Shown here: piece after piece, positions 28,266-36,761 of the stretch
Layout: each line of letters starts with the position of its first letter
How positions within the stretch are numbered: the stretch's first letter is position 1
Origin: Hymenobacter psychrotolerans DSM 18569
GTDB lineage: Bacteria > Bacteroidota > Bacteroidia > Cytophagales > Hymenobacteraceae
DNA length: 64,000 bases
NCBI RefSeq assembly: GCF_900142395.1
Contig: NZ_FRAS01000015.1
Coordinates: 62,001 to 126,000 of the forward strand
Reading direction: 5' to 3'
Program-made: the position numbers and the translations under genes
Notes under the pieces: model-generated
Told to the model about the DNA's origin: nothing
The model's input: only the letters and a program-made list of their open reading frames with translations
Database searches by the model: none

Positions 28266-28349
28266 TTTGCCAGATCAGTCAGGAAAGATTTGCGACGGAC
28301 TGGCTTTTACGCAAAAGCTCAACCGGAGATACGCTGACAGGTGGGCAGA

Positions 28350-29300
28350 TTACTGTTGCCTTAGGAACTCCTGAATCGTCTGCTCCCACAGTTGCCAATG
28401 TTTCCACCAATACGGCTCGTGGCCGGAACGCGGGAAATCCTGCCGCTGCTTGGGGCCACGCAGGGCCGCATAAATGGCGTCCGTTTCGGAGCGGGTGACG
28501 CGCGGATCGGCGTCGCCCCACAGCAACAGGGTAGGAGTGGTGGGGCGGGTGGCGTACGCCGTAGCGTTGAGGTCGAAGGCCCAGAAGTTGTTTTCCACCC
28601 CGCCCCAGAACACCAGCAGGTTAGCCATCGGAAAGGGAGGGACGTGCATGGAGCGGAAGCGGTTTTGGGCGGTCTGCAGCATGGAGCCGTAGGGGCATTC
28701 CAGTACGTTGGCGGTGGGCTGCACGCCTAGCTCCGCTTCGGCCCGCAGCGTGGCCACGGCCCCCATCGAGTTGGCATAAATAAATACCGCGCCGGGCCGC
28801 CGCTGCAGCCAGCGCACGACGGCGGCCACGTCTTCGGCCTCATGATGGCCCACTGTGCAGACGTTGCCATCGGAGCCGCCGTTGCCGGCAAAATCGGTGA
28901 GTAGCACGTTGTAGCCGAAACGACGGAAGGTGGCAGCTTCGGTCAGGAGCTTGCTTTTGGAACTGGTGTAGCCATGAAACAGCGCCACTGTGCCGCGCGC
29001 ATCCGGCACGGCACTATACCACGACTCCAGCCGCCCGTTGGGACTGGACAGGTAGAGCGTAACGTATGGAAAGTCGGGGCGGGCCTGGTTGACGGGCCTG
29101 GGGTTTTTGATGCCGGTCAGGAGTACCCACAGCTTCTGCGGGGCCGTGAGTTGCTCGAGGTTGCCGGTGTGCGTGCCGGCTTCCACAACGAAGTGCGTGA
29201 AGCGCCACGCGTGAAAAGCGGCCACCACGTTCAGCGCCAGAAACCCCAGGGCCAGCAGGAGCAAGGCCAGCCGCACCCGGCGGCTAACTGGCCCCGGCAC
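28350..29300 (-). CDS. Membrane-anchored alpha/beta hydrolase
   Basis: A 316-residue serine hydrolase with an N-terminal hydrophobic anchor (LALLLLALGFLALNVV). Catalytic features: oxyanion region VALFHGYTSSKS, nucleophile ANSMGAV, Asp in LLWGDADPRV and His in SGHEPYWW. Substrate unknown (esterase or lipase-like). GTG start at 29300. Its first base is the last base of the upstream pseudouridine synthase stop codon (TAGTG), so the two genes are probably translationally coupled. Confidence 0.82.
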   Translation of the reverse strand: MPGPVSRRVRLALLLLALGFLALNVVAAFHAWRFTHFVVEAGTHTGNLEQLTAPQKLWVLLTGIKNPRPVNQARPDFPYVTLYLSSPNGRLESWYSAVPDARGTVALFHGYTSSKSKLLTEAATFRRFGYNVLLTDFAGNGGSDGNVCTVGHHEAEDVAAVVRWLQRRPGAVFIYANSMGAVATLRAEAELGVQPTANVLECPYGSMLQTAQNRFRSMHVPPFPMANLLVFWGGVENNFWAFDLNATAYATRPTTPTLLLWGDADPRVTRSETDAIYAALRGPKQRQDFPRSGHEPYWWKHWQLWEQTIQEFLRQQ

Positions 29301-30226
29301 TAGCCACGCCCGCCGGAACGGCCACCGCCCGCCGGGCCGGGCTTACGCCCTGCACCGCGCCCCGCCGATTTAGGGCCAGGCTTGCTGCCGGTTTTGCCGG
29401 GCGTGGAGTTGCCCGCCGGTTTGCCGCCAGCCGGCTTGGCCTTAAAGGTACCGCCACCGTTGCGGCCCGCGTCGCGGCTGCCAGGGCGTGAGTTGCCACC
29501 CGCAGTTTTGCCACTGGCCTGGCCGCCAAACCCGCCCCGGTTGTAGCCCCTGGCGCTGTTCTGGCCGCCTTTAGCAGAGGCAGGGCGGATACCACCGGGC
29601 CAGTATTCGGTGCCTTTGTTCGGCGTTTTGAAGGTGCCGGCCGCGGCCGTCTGGGCGGCCATGTCCTCGCGCAGAGCCTGCACCTCGTCGGTGGTCAGCT
29701 CGCGCCACTTGCCGGGCTGGAGCGCTCCTACTTCCATATCGGCAATGCTGATGCGCACGAGGCGTAGGGTAGGATAGCCCACGGCGGCCGTCATCTTGCG
29801 CACCTGCCGGTTCATGCCCTGCGAAATGCGAATCTGAACCCAACTGGTGGGAATGTTGGCCCGGAACCGGACTGGCTTGCTTCGTTCCCAAAGCTCAGGC
29901 GCATCAGGGAGCAAAGCCACCTCGGCGGGCGTGGTGTAGCCGGTTTTAAGGTCTACGCCGCGACGCAGGTTTTCCAGTGCTTCTTCGGTCGGAATGCCTT
30001 CCACCTGCACCCAATACGTTTTCGGCACCTTAAAGCGGGGCTCCGAGAGGCGGTGCTGCAGCTGCTTGTCGTCGGTGAGCAGCACGAGGCCTTCGGAGTC
30101 GTAATCGAGGCGGCCAACGGGGTAGATGTTGGGCACGGCCACGAAATCCTTGAGTGTTTGGCGGCCGGCTTCGTCGGTAAACTGGGTGAGAACTTCGTAG
30201 GGCTTGTTGAGCAGAATGTAGCGCAT
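29300..30226 (-). CDS. RsuA/RluE-family pseudouridine synthase with basic Gly-rich tail
   Basis: A 308-residue RNA-modifying enzyme. Residues 1-190 are the RluE/RsuA catalytic domain without an S4 domain: ILLNKPYEVLTQF, the catalytic Asp in GRLDYDSEGLVLLT, and the QGMNRQVRKM motif. This layout fits RluE (23S rRNA pseudouridine near 2457), though RsuA-like substrates are possible. Residues from about 205 form a roughly 100-residue low-complexity tail of Gly, Arg, Lys, Ser and Pro, probably an RNA-binding extension. The -7 box ends 4 nt before the ATG. Confidence 0.88.
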   Translation of the reverse strand: MRYILLNKPYEVLTQFTDEAGRQTLKDFVAVPNIYPVGRLDYDSEGLVLLTDDKQLQHRLSEPRFKVPKTYWVQVEGIPTEEALENLRRGVDLKTGYTTPAEVALLPDAPELWERSKPVRFRANIPTSWVQIRISQGMNRQVRKMTAAVGYPTLRLVRISIADMEVGALQPGKWRELTTDEVQALREDMAAQTAAAGTFKTPNKGTEYWPGGIRPASAKGGQNSARGYNRGGFGGQASGKTAGGNSRPGSRDAGRNGGGTFKAKPAGGKPAGNSTPGKTGSKPGPKSAGRGAGRKPGPAGGGRSGGRG

Positions 30227-30230
30227 GGCG

Positions 30231-30238
30231 CAAAGGTA
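30231..30238 (-). promoter_or_regulatory. -7 promoter box of the pseudouridine synthase gene
   Basis: Minus-strand TACCTTTG matches TAnnTTTG and ends 4 nt before the ATG at 30226, suggesting a leaderless transcript. Confidence 0.5.
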
Positions 30239-30340
30239 CCACGCATTATTACGCTACAAGATTACCGTGCGGTGGAAACGCAATATTTTGCGCCTGGTGG
30301 CTGGACAGCCGGAACCATGCCGGCTAAGCCCAGCAACAAG

Positions 30341-30362
30341 GAGACGCAAAATAGTGCGTCTC
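30341..30362. repeat. Short palindromic repeat GAGACGC type, copy 1
   Basis: Perfect 8-bp stem GAGACGCA / TGCGTCTC with loop AAATAG. A related copy lies at 48339-48360. Confidence 0.6.
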
Positions 30363-30384
30363 TATACCGGGCAAGTGCGAATCT

Positions 30385-32457
30385 CTACACGCCGCCCGAA
30401 TACTTGCGGGTGGCCCACTCGGCCGTAATCAGGGCCAGAATCAGGAAAAACAGCCACTTCAGATTGATGAGGTCCTTGAGGTCTTCCTGCGCGTAGATTA
30501 TCGGCTTGTAGTCGGCCTTCAGAATATCGTCGGTGAGCTGCTGGAACTGCTGCGGATAGTAGAGCCGCGAGCCGCTGCGGCGGGCCAGCTGATACAGCAG
30601 ATTGTGGTCGGCGCGGCTTTGCAGGGCTTCCAGCTGCTGCTCCTGCACCAGTACTTCGCCGCGGTCCTGCTGGGCCTGGCCAGCCAGCGTGGCGCGGGCG
30701 GTGTAGCGGTAGAGGCCGCCGGGCAGCGCGCCCAAATGCAGCGGGGTGCCATCTTCGGCGTTGGTATACGTGAAGGTGCGGGTTTTCTGCTGCTCGTCGG
30801 TGAGCGTAAGCGTGATTTGCTGCCCGTAAATCCGCTCGAAAATGGCGTTGTAGGTTTCCACCGCAAAGGTCACGTCGTCCTGGCTGCTGAAGGCGTCCTG
30901 CGTGGGGTACACGTCGAGGCGCTTCTTGTTGGCGTTCTGGGTCAGGAGCTGCAGCGTGCGGTTCACCATCCGGTCATAGGCCTGGGGCTGGTCGTTGTGC
31001 TCCACGGCTTCCTGCAGGCGCCATTGCCAGCTGCCATCGGTGAGCAACGTGGCCTGGCGCTGCTGCGGCGAACCCCCGAATACCAGCAGCGGCTTCTGCG
31101 TCCTGAGTCGGCCCACTTGCTGAAACAGCGCCGCCTCGGCCCCGCCACCCAAGTGGTAGTCGCCGAAGGGAACCGGCGCGGGCGGATAAGCGGCAAAGCG
31201 CCGCTGGGCCTCTTCCTCGAACGAAAACCGCGAAAAAGCCGAGTTAAGCACAGGCGTCACGTCGTCGGTCTGGGAGCCGCGGGGCTGCACCGTAAGGCCG
31301 GTGCCGAGGGCATTGTAGGCATTGAAATCAGACTGCGCGCCCAGCACGTACAGCGCCGGAATGCGGCGGCTGCGCACCTGCGCCAGCACCTCCGCGCCTT
31401 CACCGGTGCGGGCCGGCAGCTGGTGCAGAATGGCCACGTCGTAGTCCTGGCCGGCTTTCAGCGGACTGATGCCGGGCAGATACGTGGTCAGGTCGAAGTT
31501 GTCGTTTTGCTGGATGGCGGCGCGCAGGGCTTTCAGGTCGGGGTGCGGGGCGGCGCCGGCCAGCAGCACGCGCAGCTTGCCTTTCACAATTTCGATGTAA
31601 GCGAATTTGCTGTTGTTGAGCGCCGTAAACTCGCCGGCCTGCTGCTCAATCACCACTTCGTAGCGGCGCTTGCCGGGCGCCGGCGCCACCACCGTAAACG
31701 TGGCTTTGGTGCGCCGCTGGCCTGCCGGCAGTGCCACGCGCTGCGTCTGGAGCACGCGGCCATTTTCGCGCAGCTGCACTACGGCCGTACCGCCCGCAAA
31801 ACCCTCGTAGCTGATGTCGGCTTCGATGGGAAACCGGTTGCCGCTGAATGCCACACGGTTGTAGGTGAGGGCGGGCAGGCTCAGGTCCTTCTTGGGAACC
31901 GTGTCGCCGACGGCTACGCTGTAAATCGGGAAGCTGAACTCGGAGTAAGTCGGCGACTGGCCCTGGTTCACGATGCCATCGGAGAGCAGCACTACACCAG
32001 CCAGGTTACGTCCGTCATAGGTTTCGCGCACGCTGGTAAGCAGGCCATTGAGGTCGGTGGCCGGGGCGGTGAAGCGCAGCGAATCGGGGCGGGTAGTGGC
32101 GCCACCCAGCGGGCGGGTTTCCACTTCGAAGCCTTTGCCGCGCAAGGCGGTTTCCAGCTGCTGCAAGCCGGCTGTGGCCTGCTGCAGCACCGGGGCCGGC
32201 GTAAACAGCCCCACCGACTGCGAGTTATCGACGGCCAGCACAATGGTGGGCTTTTCGGTGGTGTTGCTGGTGGTTTTGATGAACGGAGACAGAAGCAGGA
32301 AGCACAGCAGGCTCACAACCACGAAGCGCAGCGCGGCCAGCCCGTAGTTCAGGCCCCGGCTCCAGGGCGCCTTCGCCGAGTACAGAAGGGCCGCGTAGCC
32401 CGCACCCGCCACGAGGCACAGCAATATCAACCAGGGAGAAGCAGCGACAGAAATCAA
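30385..32457 (-). CDS. VWA-type membrane protein
   Basis: A 690-residue protein with two N-terminal membrane helices (about 10-30 and 40-60), a periplasmic or cytoplasmic von Willebrand A-like domain (IVLAVDNSQSVG, then VVLLSDGIVNQG) at about 70-180, beta-rich middle regions, and a C-terminal helix (WLFFLILALITAEWATRKY). It resembles large BatA/CARDB-like VWA proteins of Bacteroidota; the MIDAS is partly kept (DxSxS as DNSQS). Probable TTG start at 32457, since no ATG or GTG precedes the first helix. Function unknown. Confidence 0.72.
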   Translation of the reverse strand: MISVAASPWLILLCLVAGAGYAALLYSAKAPWSRGLNYGLAALRFVVVSLLCFLLLSPFIKTTSNTTEKPTIVLAVDNSQSVGLFTPAPVLQQATAGLQQLETALRGKGFEVETRPLGGATTRPDSLRFTAPATDLNGLLTSVRETYDGRNLAGVVLLSDGIVNQGQSPTYSEFSFPIYSVAVGDTVPKKDLSLPALTYNRVAFSGNRFPIEADISYEGFAGGTAVVQLRENGRVLQTQRVALPAGQRRTKATFTVVAPAPGKRRYEVVIEQQAGEFTALNNSKFAYIEIVKGKLRVLLAGAAPHPDLKALRAAIQQNDNFDLTTYLPGISPLKAGQDYDVAILHQLPARTGEGAEVLAQVRSRRIPALYVLGAQSDFNAYNALGTGLTVQPRGSQTDDVTPVLNSAFSRFSFEEEAQRRFAAYPPAPVPFGDYHLGGGAEAALFQQVGRLRTQKPLLVFGGSPQQRQATLLTDGSWQWRLQEAVEHNDQPQAYDRMVNRTLQLLTQNANKKRLDVYPTQDAFSSQDDVTFAVETYNAIFERIYGQQITLTLTDEQQKTRTFTYTNAEDGTPLHLGALPGGLYRYTARATLAGQAQQDRGEVLVQEQQLEALQSRADHNLLYQLARRSGSRLYYPQQFQQLTDDILKADYKPIIYAQEDLKDLINLKWLFFLILALITAEWATRKYSGGV

Positions 32458-32775
32458 AGACGGAAACAGTAGCAGTTGGAACCCAAGAACTCCTAACCAA
32501 GCCGGGAAGTTGCTTGCCCTGGGCTGTGCACCCGCGAATAACGGGCTATAGGGCGAAGGTAGGGACTTCCAACCGGGACCGGAAGCGGCCGGCTCACGGC
32601 AGTTCTAGCGGTTTCCTGGAGCAACCATCCGCACCAGCAACATGATGTTTCCCATCAGCCCGAACTTGTACGGGCCGACGAGGTTATGCTCACGGTTTTC
32701 GGTGGCGGCTCCTTCCAAAGGACCGCACAGCCGGGCACCTTTGGTACTCACTCTCACTCAACAGGCAAAAAACGG
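32458..32775. other. Spacer of 318 bp between divergent genes
   Basis: No clear gene. On the minus strand a 48-codon frame (GTG 32751 to TAG 32605) has a hydrophobic, protein-like end (LMGNIMLLVRMVAPGNR). On the plus strand CACCTTTG (32737-32744) is a near match to the -7 box and could serve the gene at 32776. Confidence 0.4.
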
Positions 32776-33552
32776 ATGAAATTTACGCTCGCTCTCACGG
32801 CCGTACTGGCTGCGTTTACGGTTCAGGCGCAGGCCCAGTCTGCTGCGCCACGTGTAGCCGCCGACCAGATTACGACCAAGAACGGTCCGCTCACGGTGCA
32901 GCCCATCACGCACGGCAGCGTGGTATTTACCTGGAACGGCAAAACCATCTACGTGGACCCCTATGATGGAGCTGAGGCCTACGCCGGGCTGGCCGCGCCC
33001 GATGTTATCCTGATTACGGACATCCACGGCGACCATATGGACCCCAAAACACTGGCGGGGCTTCCCGTAGGCAAGGCGTTGATGATAGCGCCCAAGGCAG
33101 TAGCCGAGAAGCTGCCCGCCGAATACAAAGCCCAGATCCGCGTCCTGAGCAATGGCCAGCGGCTCGACACGCTGGGCATGAGCGTGTCGGCGGTTCCGAT
33201 GTATAACCTGCCCGAAGTGGCCGACGCCATGCACACCAAAGGGCGCGGCAACGGCTACGTGCTGGGCCTGGGCGGCAAAAACGTATACCTGTCCGGCGAC
33301 ACCGAAGACATTCCGGAAATGCGCGCCCTCAAAGGCATCGACGTGGCGTTTGTATGCATGAACCTGCCCTACACCATGGACGTGAACCAGGCCGCGCAGG
33401 GGGTGCTGGCCTTCAAGCCGGGCATCGTATACCCGTACCACTACCGCGGCCAAAACGGCCTGAGCGATGTGGCAGCATTCAAGAAAACCGTGAATACCGC
33501 CAACAAGAAAATCGACGTGCGGCTGCGCAACTGGTATCCGGCGGCCAAGTAA
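32776..33552 (+). CDS. Periplasmic metallo-beta-lactamase-fold hydrolase
   Basis: A 258-residue protein with a signal peptide (MKFTLALTAVLAAFTVQAQA) and a UlaG-like MBL fold. The expected HxHxDH metal motif reads DIHGDHMD, so the first His is an Asp while the rest is kept. Further ligands are in YLSGDTEDIPEM and the C-terminal YPYHYRGQN. Substrate unknown. The ATG at 32776 starts the signal peptide. The terminator hairpin at 33617 follows. Confidence 0.85.
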   Translation: MKFTLALTAVLAAFTVQAQAQSAAPRVAADQITTKNGPLTVQPITHGSVVFTWNGKTIYVDPYDGAEAYAGLAAPDVILITDIHGDHMDPKTLAGLPVGKALMIAPKAVAEKLPAEYKAQIRVLSNGQRLDTLGMSVSAVPMYNLPEVADAMHTKGRGNGYVLGLGGKNVYLSGDTEDIPEMRALKGIDVAFVCMNLPYTMDVNQAAQGVLAFKPGIVYPYHYRGQNGLSDVAAFKKTVNTANKKIDVRLRNWYPAAK

Positions 33553-33616
33553 GGCCGCTCGCCAACGCGGAGCGTCTCCAGTTCCTCGGCAGAATCTGCT
33601 GCTGGCTTAGAACAAG

Positions 33617-33665
33617 AATAGACTGCCAACTGCTGCCACCGGGAGTAGTTGGCAGTCTATTTTAC
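33617..33665. terminator. Bidirectional terminator overlapping a stop codon
   Basis: A 15-bp perfect stem (AATAGACTGCCAACT and complement) with a 15-nt loop and T run. The stop codon of the convergent gene (33657-33659) lies inside the right arm. Confidence 0.75.
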
Positions 33666-34328
33666 CTCTACCAATTCCGGGCTTTCAAACATCCTGACCG
33701 GCGAAATCACCTTTTCATCCAGCGGAAGGCGTTTGCCGTACCGCTCGCGCAGCTTGGCCTGCACGGCAGGGTGGGAGAGGTCAAACTCACGCAGCCGCTG
33801 CAGCCGGCCAATCTGCCGGCCGGTTGCCTCGTAATAGACTTTCCACAGCAGTTCCGAGCAGTAAATCCGTTCGTCGGACCAGCCGAAGTACAGGTCGTAG
33901 GGTTTGCCCCAGTAGCGCCGGCCAACATCCCGGAGGCGGCGCACAACGGTCGGCGTGAGCACCTGGTCGGCGTCGCGCAGGCGCTTGACTACGAAGTGCT
34001 GGTTTTTGCCGCGCGCAACCCACTGCTCCATCGGCGTGATGCTCACCGGCTGCACGGCTTCCAGCACCTGCCACTCGCCGCCCTGCCGCAGCAGCATGCC
34101 GCAGTGGCTGTAGGGGGAGTGTGTAGCCAGCTGGATGGCCTGGCTCTGGGCCGACTGCGAGGTCTGAAAAATAAGGTCCCCTTCGCGCAGCTTCCGCGAC
34201 AAACCCAGCGTGGTAAGCTCGGCCTGCGCCAACCGGGCCGGGCGTTGCAGCACGCGCTGCAGGTGCGGATACATGCCGTAGGCCGCGAGCAGCACTGCTA
34301 CGAGTAAAAGGAGAAGCTTACGGTTCAC
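33657..34328 (-). CDS. YiiX/YebB-like NlpC/P60-type cysteine hydrolase
   Basis: A 223-residue permuted papain-fold protein with an N-terminal membrane anchor (LLLLLVAVLLAAYGMY). Motifs: REGDLIFQTSQSAQSQAIQLA, the His in SPYSHCGMLL and the Cys in RIYCSELLWKVYYEATG, all typical of YiiX-like proteins. Such enzymes are thought to cleave peptide or lipid acyl bonds; substrate here unknown. GTG start at 34328 directly before the anchor. Lies after fabG but separated by a terminator. Confidence 0.83.
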   Translation of the reverse strand: MNRKLLLLLVAVLLAAYGMYPHLQRVLQRPARLAQAELTTLGLSRKLREGDLIFQTSQSAQSQAIQLATHSPYSHCGMLLRQGGEWQVLEAVQPVSITPMEQWVARGKNQHFVVKRLRDADQVLTPTVVRRLRDVGRRYWGKPYDLYFGWSDERIYCSELLWKVYYEATGRQIGRLQRLREFDLSHPAVQAKLRERYGKRLPLDEKVISPVRMFESPELVEVK

Positions 34329-34339
34329 TACAGGACATG

Positions 34340-34370
34340 AAAAGGCCCGTTATGCGCAGCTCAACGGGCC
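34340..34370 (-). terminator. Terminator after fabG
   Basis: Stem GGCCCGTT / AACGGGCC with an 11-nt loop, followed on the minus strand by TTTT. Confidence 0.65.
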
Positions 34371-34382
34371 CGACAAAAAATC

Positions 34383-35132
34383 TTAGGTCAGCATGCCGCC
34401 ATCTACCTGCAGCACCTGGCCGGTGATGTAGCTGCTGTCGTCGGAGGCGAGGAAGGCGGTGGCTTTGGCCACGTCTTCGGGAGTGCCGCCGCGCTTCAGC
34501 GGAATGGCTTTGCGCCATTCGTCTACCTGCTTGGGGTCGAGGGCGTCGGTCATTTCGGTTTCGATGAAGCCGGGTGCAATGGCGTTGCAGCGGATGTTGC
34601 GCGAGCCCAACTCCAGCGCCACCGACTTCGTGAAGCCGATAATGCCCGACTTAGACGCCGCGTAGTTGCTCTGGCCTGCGTTGCCCTTCACGCCCACCAC
34701 CGAGCTCATGTTGATGATGCTGCCGGCTTTGGCGCGCATCATGGGTTTGGTAGCGGCTTTGGTGAGATTGAACACCGACTTCAGGTTCACGGCCAGCACC
34801 TGGTCCCACTGCTGCTCGCTCATGCGCATCAGCAGGCCGTCCTGCGTGATACCGGCGTTGTTCACCAGAATATCCAGCTTGCCAAACTCGGCCACCACGT
34901 CTTCCACCAGTTTCTCGGCTTCGGCATACACCGAGGCGTCGGAGCGGAAGCCTTTGATTTTGGTACCGTGCGCGGCCAGTTCTTGTTCGAGCTGCTGGCC
35001 TTTTTCTACGCTGGAGAGGTACGTGAAAGCCACCTGAGCACCCTGTTGGGCAAAATATACCGCTATAGCGCGGCCGATTCCTTTGGAAGCGCCCGTAATG
35101 AGGGCCACTTTTCCGTCGAGCAGTTTAGTCAT
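34383..35132 (-). CDS. fabG: 3-oxoacyl-ACP reductase FabG
   Basis: A 249-residue short-chain dehydrogenase that reduces 3-oxoacyl-ACP with NADPH in fatty acid synthesis. Motifs: TGASKGIGRAIAVYF (cofactor), NNAGITQDGLLMRM, catalytic Ser in NMSSVVGVKGNAGQSNYAASKSG (with the YxxxK), and the C-terminal YITGQVLQVDGGM. The ATG at 35132 matches the family; a longer frame upstream is ignored. A TATCTTCG box lies 4 nt before the ATG. Confidence 0.95.
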   Translation of the reverse strand: MTKLLDGKVALITGASKGIGRAIAVYFAQQGAQVAFTYLSSVEKGQQLEQELAAHGTKIKGFRSDASVYAEAEKLVEDVVAEFGKLDILVNNAGITQDGLLMRMSEQQWDQVLAVNLKSVFNLTKAATKPMMRAKAGSIINMSSVVGVKGNAGQSNYAASKSGIIGFTKSVALELGSRNIRCNAIAPGFIETEMTDALDPKQVDEWRKAIPLKRGGTPEDVAKATAFLASDDSSYITGQVLQVDGGMLT

Positions 35133-35136
35133 GCGG

Positions 35137-35144
35137 CGAAGATA
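35137..35144 (-). promoter_or_regulatory. -7-like box of fabG
   Basis: Minus-strand TATCTTCG (one mismatch to TAnnTTTG) ends 4 nt before the fabG ATG. Confidence 0.35.
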
Positions 35145-35284
35145 GGTTTTTGGATTTGGGTTGGTGTGTTTCGGGGCGAGTAGACGAGCTGAACACGCCG
35201 GAGTGCAGGCAAGTTGCCATCTTCGTGGCCGGATTTCAGCTTTCGCAGGCAAGAAGCCGAAAATCAGCTCCTAAAAATCACTCC

Positions 35285-36529
35285 GTGCTCGAAACCGACA
35301 TCTGCATTCTGGGGGCCGGCCCCGGCGGTGCCACCGCTGCGCTGCACCTCGCCAACGCCGGCCAGCCCTGCCTGCTCCTGGACCGCGCCACGTTCCCGCG
35401 CGACAAAGTGTGCGGCGACGCCCTCAGCGGCAAAGTCTTGGTGGAGCTGAAGCGGATTGATGCCGCGCTGCCGGCCCGCCTCCAGGCGCTGCCCACGCAG
35501 GTCCCCAGCTGGGGCATCGACTTCTACGCGCCCAACGGCCGCAAGCTGGCCGTGCCGTTTCGCTACAACTACAACCCCGCCACCGACCCGGCTGCCGGCC
35601 ACATCAGCAAACGGATTGACTTCGATAATTTTCTGGTTGAGCAAGTGCGCCAGCGGCCGGAAATCGACTTTCGGGAAGGAGTGGACGTGGCTGCCACGGA
35701 GCCCCAGCCCGACGGCCGCTGGCTGCTGAAAACCGCCGACGGCACACCCGTGGCAGTGGTGCGGCTGCTGCTGGTCGCCAACGGGGCACAGTCGGGGTTT
35801 GCGCGCCAGATTGCGGGGCACGCGCTGGAGCCGGCCCACCACTGCGCCGGCCTGCGCGCCTACTACCGCGGCGTGCGCGGCCTGCACCCCGACAACTTCA
35901 TCGAGCTGCACTTCATCAAGGATTTTCTGCCGGGCTACCTGTGGGTGTTTCCGCTGCCCAACGGCGAGGCCAACGTGGGCGTGGGGATGCTCACGGAGGC
36001 CGTGTCGAAGAAGAAAGTGAACCTGCGGAAGCGGCTCGCCGAAATTCTGGCCACGCACCCGGCGCTGAAAGAGCGGTTTGCTGACGCTGAGCGGCTGGGG
36101 CCGGTGCGGGGCTTCGGGCTGCCGCTGGGCTCCAGACGGCGCGCCTTGTCGGGCCGGAACTACCTGCTGCTCGGGGATGCCGCCTCGCTCATCGACCCGT
36201 TTACCGGCGAAGGCATCAGCCACGCTATGGTGTCGGGGCGGCATGCCGCCGACTGGGCCAGCCGGGCGCTGGCCGCCCAGGATTTCACGCCGGCGTTCCT
36301 GCGCGGCTACGATGCCGCCGTGTATAACCGGCTGGGGCAGGAGCTGCGCCTGAGCCGGGCTATGCAGAAGCTGCTCGACTATCCGTGGCTGTTCAACTTT
36401 GTGGCCAACCGCGCTGCCCGCAACCCCACGCTGGCCGAAACCCTGTCCATGATGTTCCTGGACCTGGACATGCGCGCCCGCGTCCGCCAGCCCAGCTTCT
36501 ACCTGAAGCTGCTGTTTGGGGGAAAGTGA
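35285..36529 (+). CDS. Geranylgeranyl reductase-like FAD oxidoreductase
   Basis: A 414-residue flavoprotein. GTG start at 35285 gives LETDICILGAGPGGATAALHL at the N-terminus; the open frame upstream is unlike the family. Further motifs are RDKVCGDALSGK, NLLV-type strand RLLLVANGA and the GD motif NYLLLGDAASLIDPFTGEGIS. The family reduces isoprenoid double bonds or related lipids. Substrate not determinable. Transcribed divergently from fabG, with 150 bp between. Confidence 0.85.
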   Translation: MLETDICILGAGPGGATAALHLANAGQPCLLLDRATFPRDKVCGDALSGKVLVELKRIDAALPARLQALPTQVPSWGIDFYAPNGRKLAVPFRYNYNPATDPAAGHISKRIDFDNFLVEQVRQRPEIDFREGVDVAATEPQPDGRWLLKTADGTPVAVVRLLLVANGAQSGFARQIAGHALEPAHHCAGLRAYYRGVRGLHPDNFIELHFIKDFLPGYLWVFPLPNGEANVGVGMLTEAVSKKKVNLRKRLAEILATHPALKERFADAERLGPVRGFGLPLGSRRRALSGRNYLLLGDAASLIDPFTGEGISHAMVSGRHAADWASRALAAQDFTPAFLRGYDAAVYNRLGQELRLSRAMQKLLDYPWLFNFVANRAARNPTLAETLSMMFLDLDMRARVRQPSFYLKLLFGGK

Positions 36530-36540
36530 TGAGGTGAAGA

Positions 36541-36753
36541 AGTGACAGGTGACACGTAAAAGGTGACAGGTGATGGGGGTAAAAAGAACGTCATTCCGAG
36601 CGAAGCCGAGGAATCTTGCGTGCTGAGGTGGTGATAGTACTTACCAGCCTAGCAGGATTCCTCGACAAGCTCGGAATGACGTTCTTTTTACCTGTCACCT
36701 GTCACCTGTCACCTGTCACCTGTCACCTGTCACCTGTCACCTGTCACCTGTCA
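36541..36753. repeat. Palindromic repeat element with a CCTGTCA heptamer array
   Basis: Inverted arms at 36579-36614 (AAAGAACGTCATTCCGAGCG start) and 36655-36692 form a roughly 110-bp palindrome. To the right, CCTGTCA occurs nine times in tandem (36691-36753); to the left are three inverted, degenerate copies (GTGACAGGTGA type). It belongs to the dispersed repeat family seen again in the arginine region. No gene in this stretch. Confidence 0.85.
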
Positions 36754-36761
36754 CCCAGAAC

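Noticed and set aside
36541..36760. CRISPR array at the heptamer repeats
   Set aside because: Units are 7 bp with no spacers; this is a simple tandem repeat.
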